Source: Hirsutella rhossiliensis (lineage: Eukaryota; Ascomycota; Sordariomycetes; Hypocreales; Ophiocordycipitaceae). Taken from it: a DNA stretch of 64,000 bases. The translations under genes and the position numbers were made by a program. Location: positions 2,108,001 through 2,172,000 of the forward strand of contig NW_025408668.1 of NCBI RefSeq assembly GCF_020360975.1, given 5' to 3'. The notes under the pieces are model-generated. The model was not told the DNA's origin, did no database searches, and saw nothing but the letters and a program-made list of their open reading frames with translations. Of this stretch, positions 24,344 through 36,399 are shown piece by piece; position 1 is the stretch's first letter; every line of letters starts with the position of its first letter.

Positions 24344-27300
24344 CTCCTTCTTAGCGACTTTCCGACCTAAGATACTAATAGAAAGAGCGCGATAATAATA
24401 AGTAAGGCTCTCTTCCTAAGTATATAAGTAAGTAAATAAACTATTAATAGAACTTTTCTCCTTTACTATAATCCTTTCCCTTTATATTATTTATTCCTCC
24501 TTTTACCTATAAGCTACTTATTTAGCTCTTTCCTATCTTTACTCGCGTACTTCCTTCTTTAGATAATTATCTACTACCCCTTATATACGCTCCTAAGTAT
24601 TTACGCTTATTATTCTTAAGGGCGTTAAGGAAATAAAGTAGTTAGTATCTTTATTAGTTTATAGCTTTAGGTATAGCTAGATTAAATAAGCTATAGAGTT
24701 TCGTAAACTAGTTATTATTATATCGCTAGTAGTCTTATATAAATATATAGAATTATAGTTATTAATATCCTAGTAGTAGTTTTAATATATTCCTAGGTTT
24801 TTAACTCCTTTAACCTAGGAGGGTTTAAAGCTAAGTATAAACCTTATAGGGACTATAGCTAGAGAGGCTATTACTATACTTTATTTCTAAGGAGTAATAA
24901 GGCGCGCTATAAGCGTTACTAAAGTCTTTAGCCTTAGGGTAATTAACTAAGCGCCTAGTAATTTTAGAGTCCTAAGGCGAGTTAGTAGCTATACTATCTA
25001 CCTTTCTTCCTTACTAGCTCCTTATTAGGCTATTAGCGGGGGTATAGTTATAAGTCTTTTACTCCTCTATATATTTATTAGGGTCGTTAGTAGCGGGCGA
25101 GGAGTAGGCCTAATTAGCTATATATTTAAGGGGGAAAATAAAGGCGTTATTTTTATATAGATAAAAGGACTAGTAGGGGCGCTTAGCTCTCTCTTTTATA
25201 GATTCTAAGGTAGGGATCCTATCTTAAGGTTACTTAAGAAAAGGCTACTTAGTTTAAATAAAGAGCTTAATTTAGTTAACGCCTAAGGTAACGAAGGTCT
25301 AAGCCTATTCTCGATTCTTATTAGCGCGATTAAATAGTTAAGGGTCTTTTTAGGGTAGAGTTTTATAAAGAAACCGCGTATAGCTTAAGCGATTAAGTTA
25401 GGTTACTCTATAAAGGTAGCTAGCGTAGTTAGCTCTTTTCTTACTCTCTTTACTATATAAGCTAGTTCTATATCTCTTTAAAGCGGTAGTTTTTATCCGC
25501 TAGGCCTATCTTAGAGGTTAACTACCTTTAAGACTTCCTAAAGGTCTTATTTTTCTTAATCTCTTAAAATAATATAGTTATATTAGTAAATCCGTTTATA
25601 CCTAGGAATCCTTATAAGAAAGACTCCGCTAAAAGTTATTAAACCTTAATTAAATAGTATCCTTTATAATCGTTTAACCTTACTATTAAACTACTAGGAA
25701 ACTCTACTACCTTATAATATCGCTTATATATAATTAAGCTCGTTTATTATAATAGCTTAGATTCTATATATTAGCCTATCGATATAGCCTTTTATACTTA
25801 TCTTTTTATCTAGCTTAAAGAAATACTAGTCTTAGTATAAGATTTTATCTATTTATAGGGCTTCTTATATTACCCTATACCTTTACTCTAAAATTACTTT
25901 AACCTTTAAGTATCGCTACTTAATTAACTTAAGGTATAGCCTGACTATGCCTTTAACCTAGTATTAGATTATTATTAAGGCTAAGTAGCTATATTCCTAC
26001 CCTTCTTACTAAGCGGTATAAGGGACTAGTATATAGGTAAAGTTATAAGGAACTTAAAGGATATAAAGAAACTACTACTATACTTATAAGAACGTATAGA
26101 GTTTAGCGTACCGTCCTTCTTACTAAGTATTAAAAACGACTAAGTTTCCTTCCCTATAGTCTTAAAAGAACGCTCCTTAATAAAGTCCCCCTTTATTTAG
26201 TCCTATTAAAAAGTTAATAACTCTAGTTATATACCTTTATTTATATATAAAGCAACTAAGGTTAAAGGTAAGAGCGGTAAACTTAATTAGATACTCCTTA
26301 TTATTTAGGTATTTATAGTACTTTATATATTTATTTTTATATCTTTAATAGGTTCCCTTTAATAGTTAGTATAAACTAATAATAGGTAAGGTAAGGGGTA
26401 TACCGCGTTCTCGATACCTCTTATTAAGATCTTAACTATTACGCTAAGGCTAAAGCTTATAGCCTATTATTTATCGATAGCTCTATAAAGAAAGTTATAT
26501 ACGTCGACGATATACTCTTCTTAGTAGGCCTTATTCCTAGTAAATCCGTTTATCTTTTTAACGCCCTTATATATTATCTAAGCGTCTTTAAGGGTAATAT
26601 CCTACTATTTAATAAGGCCTATTAGTATTAAGTGCTAACGATCTCTATTAATATACTAAGGGGGTTACTTATACTTATAAATATCTTATTAGTCTTAGTC
26701 TATAAACTTTTCCTTATCTTTAGCGTAGAAGCGCCCTTTACCGCCTTCTACTTTAACTTCGCTATAGTAAGTAGGTAAAATAGAGCTCTTACTCCTAAAT
26801 AGTAGTACGCTAAAGAAGATAGCGGTATTCTTAGGGAGGTCAATAGCTAGGCCTAGGATACTATTTAGGTTCGCCGCTATATCTTAGGAAAAGGTAGAGT
26901 AAGTAAAAGAAAGAAAGAAGATAAGATTAAATAGTTAAGGTAAGTAGTTTTAAGTTATAACGCTAAAAGGCTAAGAAGGTATTATATATATATATAAGAG
27001 TTATATTAGTAAAGGGGATTATTATAAGTAGAGAAGTATATAAAGTATATATATATATATATATATAGAAAGAAAAAGAATAAAGGAAGAAGGAGGGTAT
27101 AGTAAGAGGAATAAATAGTTATTAAAGCGCGCGGTTATTAGTTACTTTAGCCGGCCTTTATAGCGGTAAGGTCTTAAGCGTATTTAAGGGTTACGCTTAA
27201 ATAGCTTCTTTTACTAGTTATTAATTAAGGAGCTATTTAATCTCCGCTCTTTTCTTTTCCTCTTTACTCTTTTTATTCTTCTTCTTCCTCTTCTCTCCTT

Positions 27301-27378
27301 TATCTTCTTTATTTCTCTAGACCGCTACCTCTTATCTTCTCCTTTTATAACTACCTCTTCTTCTTTATTATATCTTAT
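24344..27378 (+). pseudogene. Extra 3' region of Gypsy-3 with plus-strand reading frames
   Basis: About 3 kb, CA/TG-depleted. The best reading is on the plus strand, about 25440-26300, where one frame continues with only TAA/TAG stops; the encoded sequence is rich in Leu, Ile, Ser and Tyr and I cannot place it. Purine-rich runs, a TA microsatellite (about 27041-27066) and a pyrimidine-rich stretch (27230-27360) lie toward its right end. It is antisense to pol if the Gypsy-3 boundaries are right. It might be a second accessory ORF, a captured gene or an older nested element. Confidence 0.35.
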
Positions 27379-28521
27379 AAGACCGCTAAACTTAAAACTA
27401 AAGAGCTATTAAATATCGTTAACCTCTCTTTAACTACTCTTCTACGACCTTCCTTTATTACTACTACTTTTCTTACTTAGAATTATCGTACTAAGGTCTT
27501 TCCTCTTTATATAAAGTACTTTTAAGTAACGACTATCTAACTTATTTAATCTTACTTAGCTCGTTCTAACTATCTTTTTCTATAGATCTATAGTTACTTT
27601 AAGACCTAGGTCTATAGTAGAAATAATATTAGTTACTAAGGATTTCTAATTTATATAGAAATTACGTTTTAGTTATAGGTTCTATTAAAAGCTCTTAATA
27701 TCGTTAGGATTAAAGCGCGCGGTCGCTCTCCTTTCTCTTACTTTCTTAAGAGCACGCTAGGTCGGTATAATTAAATCGTCTTTTATACCCTTTATTATAG
27801 ATATTAGCTAGTAACTTATATCCCTAGTTTAAGGCGGTAAGAATACTCTTAAGTAGTCTTAATTACTTTATATAGAACTTATAATCCTTACCTTTATTAA
27901 GGGTATATTTAAACTTATTAAATAACTATAACTTCTACCTATAAGTATATTATATTTCCTTTTTATAAGTATATCTTTCTTTTAAGTACTACTAGCGGCT
28001 CTTACGCTAACTATATCTAGGATTTAATTAAGGCGCCCGTTTATAAATAGTAGTACTTCCTTTAATACTATAGGGCTACTTATAACCTTAATAGATTTAC
28101 TAACTATATATATAGTTATAATTTCTATACTAACCTTAAGACTAATAAATTATATAACGAGTATATTAATAATAAGACCGCCCCTTATCTTCTTTATAAT
28201 ATCCTTAATCCCTTTAGTCTTACTAAGGATTTAGAGGAAGGGGAGGAAATTAACCTTATACTTATTTTACCTAAAAAGAGATTATATAGGTTTAACGAGC
28301 TCTTTCTTAAGTAATAATTAAATAGTTTTTAAGTTCGCTTTATAGCAGTTTATAATAGGTTTACTAAAGGTAGGTAGCCTTATTTAATTACTATCTTTAG
28401 TAGTAAACGTTTTTCTTTTAAGGTTATATACGTTTAGTCTAATAAGTCGAAAATATATTAAAATTTATCTTATAGGCGCGTTTATTTTCGCTACTATAGG
28501 TCTCCCCTTTTATAATAAAGA
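27379..28521 (+). pseudogene. Antisense ORF relic in the 3' region of Gypsy-3
   Basis: A single plus-strand frame runs from 27379 to about 28521, near 380 codons. It keeps normal protein texture (mixed polar and hydrophobic residues, an acidic patch about 28220-28250, a basic stretch following) and has stops only as TAA/TAG where Gln or Trp fit. The opposite strand gives no comparably continuous reading. It lies downstream of integrase and is read against it. Antisense or additional ORFs 3' of pol are known in some plant and fungal LTR elements, but I do not recognise this protein. No domain call; start unknown. Confidence 0.5.
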
Positions 28522-29249
28522 ATAAATATCCCTATCTTTAAAGTAAAAATTCCTATTTTTAAAGGAGGTAAGTAGTAAGAATATTTATTTTCTTACTTTA
28601 TTATTTAATTATATCTTTATTTATCTTTTTTAAGGTAGTAGAGGGTAGGTTATTATTAAGGAGGGGTAGGAAATATTATCTTTATCTACTTAAGAAGCTT
28701 TAAGTAGAAAATTTAAAACGATAAGGTAATAAGTAAGGCGCTTATAAATATCTTAGCTACTATAGTCGTTCTTTAATTAAATAGTTAAACAGTGCCTTAA
28801 TTACTAGTTAAGCTCTAGCGTGCTTCTTATAACTATTATAGATATTTATCTTTACTACCTTTTCCTTCCTAGCTCCTTTTTACCTCTTTCTTTTCTTATT
28901 AGATTAGCGTTTTTAAGGCTCCTATATAAAGATCCTTTTTTACTTTACTAAGTTATAATAGCTAAACCTCGATTATATACCTTAGGCCTTTCTTAGGTAT
29001 CTATAGTTACTTTTCTTCCTCTTCTTAGCTTTAATCCTTCTAAGGTTTATTAAGGAGTTATTATAACTATAGTACTATTTAATCTAAGGCTTCTTTACTT
29101 AGTAGGAGTAGTAAATTATTTACTTTATTTATTATTTCTTCCTTCCTCCTCTTATTAAGAGTAATCTTATCCTAAAGTAACTAATTATCCTTAGTAAAGC
29201 ACTACTAACCTTTCTTATTCTTTTTAAACTTCTTTAAATACTCTCTTAG
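28522..29249. other. Gypsy-3: between antisense ORF and integrase
   Basis: AT-rich RIP-mutated sequence. The right part probably holds the integrase C-terminus on the minus strand; I cannot set its end. No separate gene seen. Confidence 0.4.
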
Positions 29250-32100
29250 GATTATCTTATTAAGTATAATTCTATCTAAAGTCTTAATCCTATACGCCCT
29301 AGATTACTCTAAGCGCGATACTACTTAAAAGGGACCGTTCTACCTTATTTAATACTTAGCTTACCTCCCTAGATTATTTAATTATTTTATATTAAATAGT
29401 AAGATAAGGTCTTTAGGTTATAGGCTTTCTTTCCTTATTATATACTTATTAGCTTTATCTATCTTCTCTATTAATCGATTCCGATATCTTATTACTTTTT
29501 TCTTAGCTTCTTTTATATCTTTTTCTTTCCTTTTTAAAACTTATACTTATACTTTAAATAATTCTTCTTTTATCTTTACTTTATCTTAGTCGATTAGTCG
29601 CTAAGTTAGGTATTTTACTTTAAGAGGTAGTACTAGTTCCTATCTATATAGTAGGTAGAAAGCTAATATTCTATAAGATTCTTTAACTACTATTTAGTCT
29701 ATAAGGATTACTTAGTTAAGGTATCTAATCTACTTACCCTTTTTCTCTACTATTTTTATAAGTACTATTATTAACCTTTAGTACCCTTATTCTACTACCG
29801 CGTTTACCTTTAGATTATATACTAAAGTTTATATAACTTTAACGCCTATATCCTTTAAGATATACTTAAAGTCTTTTTTTATTTCGGGCCCTTTATCGAT
29901 TATAGTATATAGTATTACGCTATACCTATAAATAATAAATAGTATAAATTTAGTTATAGCTCCCGCGGTAATTTCTTTAACTAAGGTTACTTCTACTTAT
30001 TTAATAAGGTCGTCTTATACTTTTATAAGGTATAAATACCTATAATTAGATAGTATATACTAGCTATTAAAGTAAATCTTACTTATAAGGTAGCTAGGCG
30101 CGGTCGCGGTTATAACTTCCTAAGGTCTCTTAGTTATAAAGTATTAGTATTCTTTATAAGAAGAGATTATACTATAAATATTATTTTAAAGGCTAGCTTA
30201 CTAATACCTAATCTTTATAAAGATATATATAACTTATCGTCCTTTATATCCTATTTACGCGTAGTACTTTACGATAATTCTTTTCTATTCTTTTAGGTTA
30301 TCTATAACTAGTATAGGTCCCCTTTCTTCCTTTATAGGGAGTCGCTAAAGCTTTTAATCTTTAACGTAGAAATTTAGACTCTTTAAATATAGCTTCCTAT
30401 AGTCTTATTTAAAAAGGCCCTCTAGCCGTTTTAACTTTTAAAGGAAGTCTATAATTATCCTCGATTCCTTTAAGTAGTCCCCTTATATCTTAGTCCCTTA
30501 TACTACGTTTAAGTAAAAGTTTATAAATTCTTTAATATCGCCTTTTATTTCCTTATTTAATATATTAAAAGGTCCTTTAAGCTTTCTTAAGAGTCTATTA
30601 GCTATACTATTCTTCTTACCTTTAACGTATTATATAGTAAAGTTAAAGAGGAAAATATAGCTTATCTAGTAAGTTACTATAGCTTTAAGGACGTCTTTAA
30701 GGGCACCTTTTAGTTAATCGACTAAGACCTATATATTAGTTTCTAGGATAAAATATACGCTATATAGGTATATTCTTAGTCTCTTAAGCGTACTTAATAT
30801 AGCCCTATACTCCCTCTTTATTATATTATATTTAGTTTTTATTAGTAACTACGTTTTACTTTTAAACCTTATAGGGCGCCTCTTTTTATCGACGATTTAT
30901 ATTAAGACTACCCCCTAGCTAAGCAAACTAGCATTATATATTAGAATAATATCTCCTCTTCCTAGGCCGACGTTAAGGGATACTAGAAAGACTAGATTAA
31001 TAATAGCTTCCTTAAAGGTAGCTATCGCTTTTACTTATTTATCTTCTTATTCTTAATAGACTTCTTTCTTTAGTAGGTCTATAAGGGGTTTTACTAAGAT
31101 AGCGAACTATTTAATCTAGATTTAATAGTATCCTATAATACTAAGGAAAGCTTTAATATATATTATATTAAGGTATCTTATCTATTCCTTAATTTTAATA
31201 ACTTTAGCTTTTATAGGGTACCTTTTATTTATTCTATAAATATAACTAATAACTTTAGTTACTTACTAGTAGAATTTCGATTTAGCCCTTATAATCGTAT
31301 AACTAAAGAGTTTAACGTTAAGTAAAACTTTATTAAGGTTAATAAGGTATTTAAAGATAAATCTCCTTACTCTTAGCGCTACCTCTTTATTATTATATAT
31401 CGTATTAAGCCCCTTAATACCTATATTATTAAGGAAATTCCTATAAATATTTAGTATAAGGTCTTATAAGATTCTTTATATTATCCTTATAAATTAGCTA
31501 ACTAAGTTTATAGCCCCTTAAGGGAGTATATATATACGTAAGAGGCTAGTAAGTATCTCGAATATCGTTAGGTTATAGCTTTTAATATTAAGAGGGATCT
31601 AATTATAGCCTAAAAAAAGGTCTAGGAGGGAAAGGATTTTATATATTAAGAAGTAGTCGCTAAACTCGTCTATATTTAGCGGTAGGTTTCTATCTCTTAT
31701 TATAACGGTATTTATACGTATAGCGGAATTAATTAAGTATAGCCCTTTGTCTTTCTTTACTACTAGGAAAAAGGGGTTCTTATAAGGCCTATGCCTTTCT
31801 TTAAGGACTCTTATTTCTAGTTTAATTTTAAGGATATCGATAACTTTCTACTTTATCGCTTTTAGGATTAAGATTAAGGCTACTTACTACGCTTTATATT
31901 CTATTATCTTAATAACTTATAGGGCGGCTATAGCTAGGTTAATTTTACCTCTTTCTATAAAGTCCTAGGATAATACTACTTCCCTATTAAATAGAATACT
32001 ATTAAAGATCTAGATTTCTACCTTTATAAGAAAGCCCTTAAATTATTTATAAATTACTTTAAGTCTTTCTTATATTAGCCGCTTTCCTTTCTATATACTT
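29250..32100 (-). pseudogene. Gypsy-3 pol relic: RT, RNase H, integrase
   Basis: Minus-strand pol. RT is readable from about 31781 (a KNPFFLVVKKDKG stretch) to about 31340, with the finger and palm blocks in order (an LPLN-D/E segment, a SLLDLF-GY segment). The catalytic FLDD box at 31425-31436 now reads F-L-N-N: both Asp codons changed by G-to-A. RNase H lies about 31100-30500. Integrase is readable about 30300-29800: a degraded zinc-binding segment with CKEC reduced to CKE-Tyr-like codons, then the DDE core including a VIDKGPE-type block. Strand and order agree with gag lying to the right. Non-functional. Confidence 0.85.
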
Positions 32101-34540
32101 AAGAATTTTCCTATTAAGTATTCTAAGTAGGTTCTAGGCTATATCTTATCTTTAACGGTATTTTATTTAGTCTTCTTTTTATTAGGGTCCCCTTTTAACG
32201 TCGAGCTATATAATAGAGTATTATTAATAAGGTTAATCTTATTTACTTTTCTTTTAAAGAGAGTATTAACTCTTAGATTATATAATTTAATAGGTCGTTT
32301 CCTCCCTATCTTAACTTTAACCTTCTAGATCTTTTTAAACTTCTTTTAGTATTAATAATATTTTTCTTAAATTCTCTTATAGCCTCTATAACTCTAACTT
32401 TAATAATCTCTTTTACTATTTTAAATCTAATAGCTAGAATCGCCTTATCTCCTTCGTCTATAATTAATTACTATTATACTAGTACTATTAAGGGCTTATT
32501 TACGCTAGTATAGGCTAGGTTAGGGACTTAGTTAGCGCCCCCTCTATAACTAAGGATCTTACCTCTTAGTAAGAGAATCTTAGCTATTAGGGTGTCCGTA
32601 ATAGGTTCTCTTTATAATTATTAAGTAGCTCCTAGGTTATCTTTTTTAACTTCTATTACCGAAGCTTAAAAATTTTTCTTAGGAGCTAGGTAGCTATTTC
32701 CTATATAGTCTCCTCGAGCTTTAGTCTTTTATATATATCTTTATTAACTATTAAAGTTATAGTCTAAAAGGATTTTACTATATTAACCTTATCTAGAAGC
32801 TCTTATTTAATAGCTCTTACCGCTAGTATAACTACCTAGATAGTACCGATCTATATTTAACCTATATATCGTCGTTCCTTAAGGAATAATTAAATAATAT
32901 ACGCGTAGCTTTAATAAATAGTATACTTAGGATAAAGGGGACTAAGACTCTATCTAGTGTAATATAAAGATAGATTAGTATCTAGGCTATACTTAGATAG
33001 AGATTAGTCTCTACCTCCTTAACTATATTTATAGGGGACCTAGTATACGCTATTATTAATACTCTTATTAATAGGATTTTAAGCCTATATATATTTATAT
33101 ATCTTTTAGTAATAAGGTTTCCTTTAGACCTAGTATTAATTAGGGCCCTTAGAACTTTAGCTTTCTAGCTACTAAGCTATACCTAAATATAAGGTAGGTC
33201 TTATATATACTTAAGTAAGCGGAAAGGTATAAGGACTAAATTTATATATATTATAGGAATCGATCTAAGGTCCTTTAAAGTTATCTCTTAGTATCTTATC
33301 GAGAGTACTACTTCCTATATAATAAATCCGTCTTTCTTTAGTCTTATTACCTCTAAAGTTTATTAATTAAATAGTCTTTAAGCTAGTTATATTACGCTAA
33401 TTATATTAGTTATAAACCTAACTTCCTTTAATACTTATTAGACTTTAAGGCACTTATAATCCGATTCTTTATAAGTAAGGTAAGTAAGCTTAATCGGTTT
33501 AACCTAGTATTCTTTATCTTATTCTTCGACTTATATTAAAGCTACCGCGAGTTTTCTTTATAGATATTTAAAGAGGAGTAAACTACTCTTTATATTATCT
33601 TTAGCTACTTTTATAACTATTATTATAGCTTTATAAGGTCTTATATTACTCTTTACTTTTTCTAGGGTCTAGAATTTAGTATTTTCTATACCTTAGGCTA
33701 TATCTATATATCTTATACTAAGTCTCTCGCTTAGTTAAGGAATAAAGTCGATTAAGTAATTTAAAGGTATTAGGATTCTTTTATATATAATTTCTCTAAC
33801 GATTTTATCTATAAGTCTATTAAACTTCTTATCTAGATCTACTCCATATCTATAGTATATAGGGATAATCTTTAAGCTAGTTTTTACTATTCTTATTATC
33901 TCGATTTCCTTTATATCCTCTTTAACTCTTTATCTTTTCCCTTTATAAGTATTAATCCCTATTATAGTTATATATATTATTTAATTATATATATCGCTTT
34001 ATTATATATTATTTATAATTATAATAACTAATATCCTTCTTACTTTTTCTCTTATATCGCTTACTTTTAAATTCCTTAGCTTTAATTTATATAGGCTACT
34101 ATATTTCTAGAACTAGTTTAAGAAACTAAATTCTCTTTTACTAGTAGCTTAATTTAAGTAAGATAGTATAACTATAGCTTTAACCTATTTTATAAGTAGT
34201 AATATAAAGGAGTCTAGCTATATATCTACTTAGTATATAATAAGCCTTCGAATATATATACCTATTTAAGAAAACCTATTAATAAGTACTAAGGGAATTA
34301 TACTTTTATTATCTTTTCTTTTAAGGTAAAGAGTCCTATTTACTAATTTATATATTATAAATCTAATCTTATAGTCTTAAGAGTATACCTTATACTTATT
34401 AAGGTAGTATCTTTCTTTACTATAATAAAAGTATCTCCTAGGCTAGTTAAAAGCATTAACCTAAAACTATATATATTAATTAAATAGGTAGTAAAATCTA
34501 ATAGTATTTACGCTACCTCCTTATCTATAACTTAAAGTAT
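32101..34540 (-). pseudogene. Gypsy-3 region between gag and RT
   Basis: Minus-strand coding-like DNA that should hold the end of Gag, any zinc knuckle and the protease. I could not point to a surviving knuckle or protease active-site motif. Assigned from position between the gag and RT readings only. Confidence 0.4.
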
Positions 34541-35800
34541 AGCTTCTATTACTAACGCGTCTTTATTCCTTATTAAGCTAGTTAAATATCTACTCTTATT
34601 AGCGAGTAAGGTTAATCTTTATATATTTAAAGGCTTTTATTAGGTCTAGGATCTCCTTTATAGGCTATCTAGGTTTCTTATTTATTTTCTTTAACTCTTT
34701 AGAAAGTTTTTCTTCGCCTTTATTAGATTTAGCTTCCTTTATTACTTTATTAATTTCCCTAAAAAGCTAGTCTTTCTTTAGGTTCTTAAGCTTTTAATTA
34801 TAGACTTTAAATACTATATCTTATCGCTTAACGTCCTAGCGAAGTACTAAGTAGTTATTAATTATATAGATAAGGCTTTTATATAGGAGTTTCGAGATAA
34901 CTTTAAATATCTTCCTATTTCTCTCTTTAACGTTAATAATAAGCTCCTTTAGTATTATATAGTAGATAAAGTATAACTAAACTATAGATTCTTCCTAGCT
35001 ATTAAGTTATACCTTATACTATAAGTATAAGTAAAGACTAAGCTATTCTATTACTTTTATAATAGTCTTAGGCTTTTTAGTATTATAATAGTCTAAGCGG
35101 TCGTTAGTAGTTTCTAGTTATTTAATATTATATATATAGTAGTATTAAAGGAGTCTTTTCTTCGCTTCTTCCTAAGTAAGTCTATCTATAAGAATTTTAA
35201 TAGTAAGGGCTTATATAAAAGAGATATAGACTTTAAGCTAGTTTATTTTATCCTTATTATAAATATAATTAACGCGTATCTTTTATTTAAACTTCTTAAG
35301 GAATTTAGTTACGTTTTTACTATTAAATTTACTAATAAGTAGGAGTTATAGTTAGCGGAGTCTTCTTATAAGGTTATCTTAGCTTCTAATAAGTATATCT
35401 CTAAGTCTATTAGTAATCTTATTAATATCTACCTTAATTTTCTTTATATCGCTAGTAGTAGGATTAAATAATCCCTCTTAACGGCTAGCGTTTCTAGATA
35501 TAGTATACCTATAGATTATAAGGTTATAAAATTTAAAGTTAGAGTTTTTAGAGTTAAAGGATATCTTATTATAACTATTTTATTACTTACTTTCTTATCT
35601 ATTAGCGGGAGGTAAGCGTTCTCTATAAGCTACTATATAGAGGAGAGCTAAGGTTAAGGTTATTAAGGTATCCTTTATTAGTACTTATATTAGTATTATT
35701 AGTATATATATAAGTAAGAGGTCTTAGTAGGGTTCTAGAATAGTTTAGATTACGCTATTATTATTATTTATATTTTTTAAAGTACTATATAAAGATTATA
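34541..35800 (-). pseudogene. Gypsy-3 gag relic
   Basis: From about 35790 down to about 34550 the minus strand keeps one frame of about 400 codons with RIP-type stops. It reads as a long, charged, helical protein (many Lys, Glu, Leu, Ile), with a segment about 35330-35150 that looks like the retrotransposon Gag core (KFLKKFK-type, then hydrophobic helices). It starts within about 100 bp of the Copia-1 insertion, so the leader and possibly the first codons lie at 42068-42359, beyond that insertion. I infer Gag from position and composition; no zinc knuckle was identified. Confidence 0.6.
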
Positions 35801-35822
35801 GTTTCTTAACTAAGTCGCTAGT

Positions 35823-36280
35823 TATCGCGAAGCGTGGCCTAATTTTATAGTTCTCGAAGATATCCCTTAGTAAGAGGGACTAAGGAAGCTAAAAACACCT
35901 AGTATAGAAGAAGGAGCTAAGAAGAGGTATAGAAAGGAGGGTAGGGGTATAAGGGAAAGTATAAAGTAGCGAGAGATAAGACGGATATGCTAGAAACGGC
36001 TATAAAGGAAGGAAAAAACCGGTAAAAAGCTCGGTAGTTAAAAGGATATTAATAGCTTCTTTAAGTAGGATCTTCTTTATTAATTAAGATGCTAGACGGG
36101 TATAAATAGGGGCGTTAGATAGAGGAAAGAAGGATAATTAAGGCAATATAATAATTACTCCCCTACCTTTATTACTGCTCCCGTAAGAATTAAATCTCTC
36201 TGCCCTACCTATCCGACCCCTTACTTTTAATTTTACCTTCGTGCATTTTATATATATTTCTCGTATCTCTCTTTACGAGA
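35823..36280 (+). repeat. 5' LTR of Copia-1
   Basis: 458 bp, from TATCGCGAAGCGTGG to CTCTTTACGAGA. It contains a TATAAATAGG-like box at about 36109-36118 that could be the promoter, and is followed by a putative primer site GTTATAAGCCCGGG (36281-36294). Confidence 0.93.
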
Positions 36281-36294
36281 GTTATAAGCCCGGG
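36281..36294 (+). promoter_or_regulatory. Putative primer binding site of Copia-1
   Basis: GTTATAAGCCCGGG directly follows the 5' LTR. Allowing one RIP-type change it is complementary to the anticodon arm of initiator tRNA-Met (which contains GGGCTCATAAC), the half-tRNA primer known for Drosophila copia and yeast Ty5. Inferred from position and complementarity. Confidence 0.55.
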
Positions 36295-36399
36295 AGGAAT
36301 AGTATTCCTATACCTTCCGGCTACTATAAAAGGCACCCTTCTTATATCCCTCGTAGCTCCCTTTTACCCCTCTTACTAGAAAAGCCGATTTTAACCGAC

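Noticed and set aside
26490..26530. A YVDDILF reading on the plus strand that resembles a copia RT catalytic box
   Set aside because: Flanking residues do not follow RT blocks on either side and no other copia domain is found nearby; most likely chance in this AT-rich DNA.
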